Positions 22,383 through 26,931 of a DNA stretch of 26,931 nucleotides are shown here, piece after piece (position 1 is the stretch's first letter; each line of letters opens with the position of its first letter). The stretch is taken from NCBI GenBank assembly GCA_002320035.1, contig DCJL01000009.1:32099-59029 (forward strand), in the 5' to 3' direction. This DNA is from Clostridiales bacterium UBA1701 (lineage in GTDB: Bacteria > Bacillota > Clostridia > Oscillospirales > Oscillospiraceae). The translations under genes were made by a program, and so were the position numbers. The notes beneath the pieces are model-generated. The model saw only the letters and a list, made by a program, of their open reading frames with translations, had not been told where the DNA came from and did no database searches.

Positions 22383-23268
22383 GAGCGGGACGGGGCAGGG
22401 CTTTTTAAGGGCGGTGGCGGCGCTGCTTTTCATCGCCGCCTGCGCCTATATGGGAGCCGCGCTCTTTGGGAAGCTGCACCGGGAACTGGAGACGGAGACG
22501 GTCCGGCGGATAAGCTTTTATGACAGCCTCAGTCTCCGGGGCGTGGCCGTGAGGGAGGAGCAGTCTGTCTGCCCCTCTGCCCCGGCGGAGCTTCTGGCCC
22601 GGGATGGCAGCCGCCTTCCGGCGGGGGGCGCATTCGCCCGGGAAACGGGCGGCGAAGCCCTGCTCTGCCCATGCTCGGCCATATTTTTCAGCGATACGGA
22701 CGGCTTTGAAGCGCTTAACCCCGCCATGCTGGAGGGTCTGAGCCCGGACAGGGTCGAGGAACTTCTCTCCGCCCGGGCAGAGGAGCGCAGCGGCGCCATA
22801 GGCCGCCTTGTGACCGGCCGCGGCTGGTACTTTGCCGCCGTGGCGGAAACTGCCGGCACACTTCCGGAGAAGGGCCGGTGCAGCCTGCTTTTTGACGGCA
22901 TGGATCAAAGCGTCCCCGCAGAGCTTCTTTCGGTGAGCCGGGACGGCAGCCGAGCCGCCCTGCTGCTGCGCCTGACTCTGGAGGGCCGGGAATTCCTGTC
23001 CCTGCGGAAAACCGGGGCAGAGCTGATTTTTTCCAGTTATACTGGCCTTCGGCTGCCTCCGGGTTCTGTCCGGGAGGACGGGGAAGGCAATGAATACGTA
23101 TATACCCTCTCCGCCGGGACAATCCGGCAGCGTGAGGTTGAGATAATATATAAATCCGGGGATTTCTGGCTTGCCGCCCTTTCAGCCGGGGCTGAGAGCC
23201 TGCGGGAGGGCGAGACGCTCATCGTCTCCGGAGAGAATTTGAGCGAGGGAGAGGTGGCAGAGCCATGA
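22366..23268 (+). CDS. Single-pass membrane protein resembling HlyD-type adaptor subunits
   Basis: The protein of about 300 residues has a basic N-terminus, one membrane helix (about 15-33) and a large extracytoplasmic part rich in short β-strands. The RISFYDSLSLRGVAVREEQ segment and the two halves resemble clostridial proteins annotated as HlyD-family periplasmic adaptor subunits, but the match is weak and no coiled-coil hairpin is obvious. The start is uncertain: TTG 22366, overlapping hfq by 17 bases, gives a sensible membrane topology; TTG 22342 and GTG 22414 are alternatives, and none has a good ribosome site. The stop overlaps the yggS ATG (ATGA). Its place ahead of yggS, sepF and divIVA suggests an envelope or division role, which is inference. 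Confidence 0.7.
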   Translation: MRRIHKSGTGQGFLRAVAALLFIAACAYMGAALFGKLHRELETETVRRISFYDSLSLRGVAVREEQSVCPSAPAELLARDGSRLPAGGAFARETGGEALLCPCSAIFFSDTDGFEALNPAMLEGLSPDRVEELLSARAEERSGAIGRLVTGRGWYFAAVAETAGTLPEKGRCSLLFDGMDQSVPAELLSVSRDGSRAALLLRLTLEGREFLSLRKTGAELIFSSYTGLRLPPGSVREDGEGNEYVYTLSAGTIRQREVEIIYKSGDFWLAALSAGAESLREGETLIVSGENLSEGEVAEP

Positions 23269-23960
23269 GCATAGAAGAAAATGTAGCTCTGGTGCGCCGT
23301 AACATCGCCTCCGCCGCGGCGGAGGCCGGCCGGAACGCCGGGGAGATCCTTCTGGTGGCCGCCACAAAGATGAACGACGCCGGCAGGATTCAGCGTGCCA
23401 TCGCCGCGGGCGTTGATGTCTGCGGGGAAAACCGGGTGCAGGAAATGCTGGAAAAAAACGCCCTGGGGGCCTACCGCGGGGCGCCGCTGCACTTCATTGG
23501 TCACCTTCAGAAAAACAAAGTCCGGCAGGTCGTGGGTCTGGCCGCGCTTATCCACAGCGTCCATAGCCGGGAGCTTCTGGAGGAAATTTCCCAAATTGCT
23601 GAAAAACGGGGCATAATACAGGATGTGCTGCTGGAAGTAAATATCGGCGGTGAAGCTTCAAAATCCGGGTTTTCCCCGGAGGATATCCCCGCCGCCCTGG
23701 AATTTTCAGCCCGTCTCCCCGCGCTGCGGACGCGGGGTTTGATGGCAATTCCCCCTATCTGCGCATTTCCGGAGGAAAACCGGCCATATTTTCTCCGGAT
23801 GAAGCAGCTTTTTGTTGACAATGCGGCAAAAAAATACGATAATGTATGCATGGATTTTCTGTCCATGGGCATGTCCGGCGATTACACCGAAGCGGTGAAC
23901 TGCGGGGCGAACATGGTCAGGGTAGGCAGCGCCATTTTCGGCGCACGTGTCTACGACTAG
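23265..23960 (+). CDS. yggS: YggS-family pyridoxal phosphate homeostasis protein
   Basis: The 231-residue protein is a single-domain PLP-binding barrel of the YggS/YlmE/PROSC family. It has Lys35 in LLVAATKMN as the PLP lysine, GENRVQEM, FIGHLQKNK, LLEVNIGGEASKSGF and the closing LSMGMSGDYTEAV and RVGSAIFGAR phosphate-binding motifs. It has no known catalytic activity; it buffers PLP and amino-acid pools. The gene starts inside the stop of the previous gene and is followed by sepF, the order common in Gram-positive bacteria. Confidence 0.95.
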   Translation: MSIEENVALVRRNIASAAAEAGRNAGEILLVAATKMNDAGRIQRAIAAGVDVCGENRVQEMLEKNALGAYRGAPLHFIGHLQKNKVRQVVGLAALIHSVHSRELLEEISQIAEKRGIIQDVLLEVNIGGEASKSGFSPEDIPAALEFSARLPALRTRGLMAIPPICAFPEENRPYFLRMKQLFVDNAAKKYDNVCMDFLSMGMSGDYTEAVNCGANMVRVGSAIFGARVYD

Positions 23961-23978
23961 CATCACTGGAGGCAAAAC

Positions 23979-24548
23979 ATGTTTAACCCGGGATTTATTC
24001 AGGCGCTGCGAAAACTTACCCAACCCTATGATGACGAGGAAGATTTCTTTGAAGGTGCCGACGGCAGTCTGAGACCGTCTGTCCGGCAGGAAAGCGCTCA
24101 GGCTGAGCCTGAGGACTCCTTTGAGGAAGAATTCTCCGCTGACGCCGGCCAGGCTTCCCGCAAGGGCGCGAAGGCGGCGGGAGAGGGCGCGGGCTTTTTT
24201 GGAAGCCGCGGCGTTAAAAAGCCGGCCAAGCCCAAGGCCCCCCACCGGGAGCGCCTTGTTAATTTCGGCGGCAGCGAGACTCAGGTTATCCTCTTCAGCC
24301 CCAAGTCTTTTGACGAGGCGGGAGAGCTTATGAACCATCTGCTGCAGGGCCGCTCAGTGGTCATGACTCTGGAGGGTCTGCCCACGGAGACCGCCCGCCG
24401 CCTGCTGGACTTTCTCTCCGGCATAACCTATGCCCTGCAGGGCAAGATAACCCCTGTGTCTGCAAAAACCTACTTTGTCACTCCCCAGAATGTAGATATA
24501 CTGGGCTCCCAGGCCGGGCAGCCCGAGAGTGACGGGCAGTATTTTTAA
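23979..24548 (+). CDS. sepF: Cell division protein SepF
   Basis: SepF tethers FtsZ to the membrane and shapes the septum. The 189-residue protein has a short amphipathic N-terminus, an acidic then Lys/Ala-rich disordered linker (about 18-90) and the C-terminal SepF fold (VILFSPKSFDEAGEL, GRSVVMTLEGL, RRLLDFLSGITYAL, KTYFVTPQNVDI). TGGAGG eight bases before the ATG sets the start, 18 bases after yggS. The linker is long compared with many Bacillus relatives. No FtsZ or FtsA gene is in the window. Confidence 0.95.
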   Translation: MFNPGFIQALRKLTQPYDDEEDFFEGADGSLRPSVRQESAQAEPEDSFEEEFSADAGQASRKGAKAAGEGAGFFGSRGVKKPAKPKAPHRERLVNFGGSETQVILFSPKSFDEAGELMNHLLQGRSVVMTLEGLPTETARRLLDFLSGITYALQGKITPVSAKTYFVTPQNVDILGSQAGQPESDGQYF

Positions 24549-24630
24549 GCTCCCCTTCCCAGATGAAGGCGGAGAGCGGGCGGGCGCGGCCGCGCTTTCC
24601 CGAAACAAACAGTGAAAGGTGGATAAGCAT

Positions 24631-25266
24631 ATGATAACCGCTCAGGACATTCGCGAAAAGACTTTTGAAAAGGCCAAGTTCGGTGGCTACGATATGGCCT
24701 CCGTGGATGATTTTCTTGAGGAGCTGGCAGACGACATAACCTCCTCTCAGAAGGAAAACGCCGTGCTCAAAAGCAAGATGAAGGTCCTTGTAGATAAGAT
24801 CGAGGAGTACCGGGCGAACGAGGAGGCCCTCAACATGGCCATTCTCTCTGCCCAGAAGCTGGCCGTCCAGATAGAGACCGACGCCCGCCAGAGAGCTTCC
24901 GCCATGCTGGCCGAGGCCGACAGGCAGGTAAAGGCCCGGGTAGGCTCTATTGAGGAGGAAACCGCCAATCAGGAACGGCGCCTGGCCGACGCCAAGGCCG
25001 CCACCACGAAATTCATCGATGGCATGCGCGCCATGTGCAACGCCCAACTCAAAAATCTTGATGCCATCAGCAGCGGCATAATGATCAGGCCGGAGGCTCC
25101 CGCAGCCGCCGGCACTCCGGGCGTTGACGCCGCTGTACGCAGCATTGAGAGCTCTGTGGCGCGAATACAGCCTGATTCCCAGATTAAAATTGACCTCGAC
25201 CAGCCCGCGGACGCCCCGTCCGCTTCTTCCAGGGGCTTTGACAGCACGCAGCCCTTCTCCATCTGA
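24631..25266 (+). CDS. divIVA: DivIVA-domain protein
   Basis: The 211-residue protein starts with the DivIVA membrane-targeting segment (ITAQDIREKTFEKAKFGGYDMASVDDFL), followed by a long coiled coil (about 35-140) and a variable Ala/Pro-rich tail. DivIVA proteins gather at curved membrane at septa and poles and recruit other proteins. ATG 24631 is preferred to an in-frame GTG at 24619, because AAAGGTGG lies eight bases before the ATG and the GTG overlaps that site. It follows sepF by 82 bases and precedes ileS. Confidence 0.94.
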   Translation: MITAQDIREKTFEKAKFGGYDMASVDDFLEELADDITSSQKENAVLKSKMKVLVDKIEEYRANEEALNMAILSAQKLAVQIETDARQRASAMLAEADRQVKARVGSIEEETANQERRLADAKAATTKFIDGMRAMCNAQLKNLDAISSGIMIRPEAPAAAGTPGVDAAVRSIESSVARIQPDSQIKIDLDQPADAPSASSRGFDSTQPFSI

Positions 25267-25291
25267 TTTTCTCTTAATTCATTGAATGACA

Positions 25292-25319
25292 CGGGGCGGG
25301 CGCGGCTGCGCGCGCCCCG
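25292..25319 (+). terminator. GC-rich hairpin between divIVA and ileS
   Basis: CGGGGCG pairs with CGCCCCG, and an inner four-pair stem GCGC/GCGC continues after a G·G mismatch around loop GGCT. It is followed by CTGTTTGATTTAT, a poor U-run, so it may be only a partial terminator. No T-box leader is seen in this 98-bp gap. Confidence 0.45.
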
Positions 25320-25364
25320 CTGTTTGATTTATAAACTCTATACAGAAACAGGAGATACCGCTAT

Positions 25365-26931
25365 ATGTCACAGGATTTCAACGCAACCCTGAACCTGCCG
25401 AAGACCGAGTTCCCTATGCGGGCCGGCCTGCCCAAGCGTGAGCCGGAAATGCTTAAGAACTGGGAAGAGATGGATATCTACAATGAGCTGCTGAAAAAGA
25501 ATGAGGGCAAGCCCCGTTTTTCCCTTCATGACGGCCCTCCCTTTTCCAACGGCGACATTCATATGGGCCATGCCCTCAATAAATCCATTAAAGACTTTAT
25601 TGTCCGTTCCTATGCCATGCGAGGGTACTACACCCCTTATATCCCCGGCTGGGATAACCACGGCATGCCCATAGAGAGCGCCATTATAAAAGAGCAGAAG
25701 CTTAACCACAAGGCCATGTCCGTGGCTGATTTTCGCACCGCCTGCGAGGACTACGCAGAAAAGTACATCAAGCGCCAGATGGACGGCTTCAAGCGCCTTG
25801 GCGTTATCGGCGACTGGGAGCACCCCTATAAGACCATGAATAAAGGCTTTGAGGCGGACGAAATCCGTATTTTCGGCAAAATGTACCAGAACGGGCACAT
25901 TTACAAGGGCCTGAAGCCTGTGTACTGGTGCGCCAAGGACGAGACGGCGCTGGCCGAGGCCGAGATCGAATATCAGGACGATCCCTGTACCACCGTTTAT
26001 GTTAAATTCCCCATGAGCGACGATTTGGGCAAGTTTTCCCACCTGGATCTGAGCCGCCTGAACTTCGTCATCTGGACCACTACGATCTGGACCCTTCCTG
26101 GAAACCTGGCCATTGCCCTGCATCCGGACGAGGCCTATGCCGTCGTGAAAGCCCCCAACGGCGAAATGTACATCATGGCCGAGGCCCTGACCGGGAAGGT
26201 CATGCGTATCGGCGGATTTGACAGCTATGAGATCCTTGAGACGCATCCCGGCAGCTTTTACGAAAACATGCTGGCAAAGCACCCCTTCCTTGATAAGACC
26301 TCCCGCCTGCTCCTTGCGGATTACGTCACCATGGATTCCGGCACTGGCTGTGTCCATACCGCTCCCGGTTTCGGTGCCGACGACTACCTCACCTGCCTGC
26401 GCTACGGCATGGACATGGTCGTCCCCGTGGATGATCAGGGCCGCCACACCGACTATGCCGGCAAATACGCCGGCATGGGCACAGACGAGTCCAACCCGGT
26501 CATTCTTAAGGACATGAAAGAGAGCGGCGCCCTCTTTGCCTCCGAGGAGATCGTCCACAGCTACCCCCACTGCTGGCGCTGCAAGAGCCCCATCATCTTC
26601 CGCGCCACTCCCCAGTGGTTCTGCTCCGTGGAGGCCTTCAAGGACGAGGCCTGCGCCGCCTGCGACGATGTGCGCTGGGTGCCCGAGTGGGGCAAGGACC
26701 GCATGAAGGCCATGGTCCGGGAGCGCTCCGACTGGTGCATCAGCCGTCAGCGCCGCTGGGGCCTGCCCATCCCCGTGGTCTACTGCAAGGACTGCGGCAA
26801 GCCCATCTGCACCGACGAGACCATCGCCGCCATCTCCGCCCTCTTTGCCAAGGAGGGCTCCAACGCCTGGTTCGCCAAAGAGGCGGAGGAGATCCTGCCG
26901 GAGGGCTTCACTTGCCCCCACTGCGGCTCCA
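25365..26931 (+). CDS. ileS: Isoleucyl-tRNA synthetase, N-terminal part (runs off the window)
   Basis: The first 522 residues are present and the frame is open at the right edge. The class I signature appears as HMGH (66-69) within HDGPPFSNGDIHMGHALNK, followed by PGWDNHGMPIE. The CP1 editing domain is recognised by TTIWTLPGNLAIALHP and GTGCVHTAPGFGADDY, and DWCISRQRRWGLPIP marks the return to the catalytic core. The KMSKS loop and anticodon domain lie beyond the window. AGGAG lies ten bases before the ATG. It charges tRNA-Ile and edits valine. Codon use is strongly biased, as expected for a highly expressed gene. Confidence 0.96.
   Translation, partial: MSQDFNATLNLPKTEFPMRAGLPKREPEMLKNWEEMDIYNELLKKNEGKPRFSLHDGPPFSNGDIHMGHALNKSIKDFIVRSYAMRGYYTPYIPGWDNHGMPIESAIIKEQKLNHKAMSVADFRTACEDYAEKYIKRQMDGFKRLGVIGDWEHPYKTMNKGFEADEIRIFGKMYQNGHIYKGLKPVYWCAKDETALAEAEIEYQDDPCTTVYVKFPMSDDLGKFSHLDLSRLNFVIWTTTIWTLPGNLAIALHPDEAYAVVKAPNGEMYIMAEALTGKVMRIGGFDSYEILETHPGSFYENMLAKHPFLDKTSRLLLADYVTMDSGTGCVHTAPGFGADDYLTCLRYGMDMVVPVDDQGRHTDYAGKYAGMGTDESNPVILKDMKESGALFASEEIVHSYPHCWRCKSPIIFRATPQWFCSVEAFKDEACAACDDVRWVPEWGKDRMKAMVRERSDWCISRQRRWGLPIPVVYCKDCGKPICTDETIAAISALFAKEGSNAWFAKEAEEILPEGFTCPHCGS

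Noticed and set aside
24581..24600. GCGCGGCCGCGC palindrome between sepF and divIVA as a terminator
   Set aside because: A self-complementary 12-mer leaves too small a loop and only TTT follows; likely GC-rich chance.
25368..26921. Long - strand open frame of 517 codons opposite ileS
   Set aside because: Its length results from biased codons of ileS, whose motifs are unmistakable on the + strand.
1..26931. tRNA, rRNA, CRISPR, insertion sequence or prophage
   Set aside because: No cloverleaf T-loop pattern, regular spacer array, transposase or terminal inverted repeats were seen by eye; a tRNAscan or ISfinder search was not possible.

Overview
The window looks like ordinary chromosomal DNA from a fairly GC-rich, endospore-forming, Gram-positive anaerobe of the Clostridia, most like the Oscillospiraceae (Oscillibacter/Flavonifractor type). 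The support is gene content: dipicolinate synthase genes and spoIID (spore formers), sepF plus divIVA (Gram-positive division), an endonuclease-type MutL without a visible mutH, and consensus-like sigma-A promoters with strong GGAGG ribosome sites. The genus is inference. I saw no insertion sequence, prophage, CRISPR array, rRNA or tRNA.

Layout, left to right. Bases 1-531 are mostly non-coding and rich in hairpins: two terminators for a gene left of the window, a possible leftward transcript, then a good promoter for a secreted repeat protein (532-1785). A small XRE regulator (1932-2336) with an operator-like cluster of half-sites meets, tail to tail with no spacer, a leftward operon of a short MocR-type regulator and a threonine-aldolase-like PLP enzyme (4466-2337). 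Next come the leftward dipicolinate synthase genes spoVFA-spoVFB (6098-4660), and divergent from them thyA-folA (6196-7518). folA overlaps the 3' end of convergent spoIID (8524-7511). An unknown eight-helix membrane protein (8648-9571) diverges from spoIID. Then come a YkvI-type permease with a hairpin leader (9939-11171) and a ketopantoate-reductase-family enzyme with its own promoter and terminator (11322-12314).

The right half is DNA repair, tRNA modification and division. mutY (13491-12439) is leftward. A leftward operon miaB-mutS-CPBP protease-trmO (19080-13676) is divergent, from a 109-bp promoter region, to mutL-miaA-hfq (19190-22382). hfq overlaps a HlyD-adaptor-like membrane protein, followed by yggS, sepF, divIVA and the start of ileS, which runs off the right edge.

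Functionally, thyA and folA make dTMP and recycle folate. MutS, MutL and MutY protect replication fidelity. MiaA, MiaB and TrmO all modify adenosine 37 of tRNAs and are interleaved with mutS and mutL. Hfq, YggS, SepF and DivIVA link RNA regulation, PLP balance and septation. The three sporulation genes all begin with non-ATG codons. I found no clear new defence or mobile system. The points most worth a second look are the heptapeptide-repeat secreted protein, the truncated MocR regulator with a hairpin at its break, the competing hairpins at the left edge, the half-site cluster at the XRE gene, the stem-loop between miaA and hfq, and the unknown membrane protein in the division cluster.
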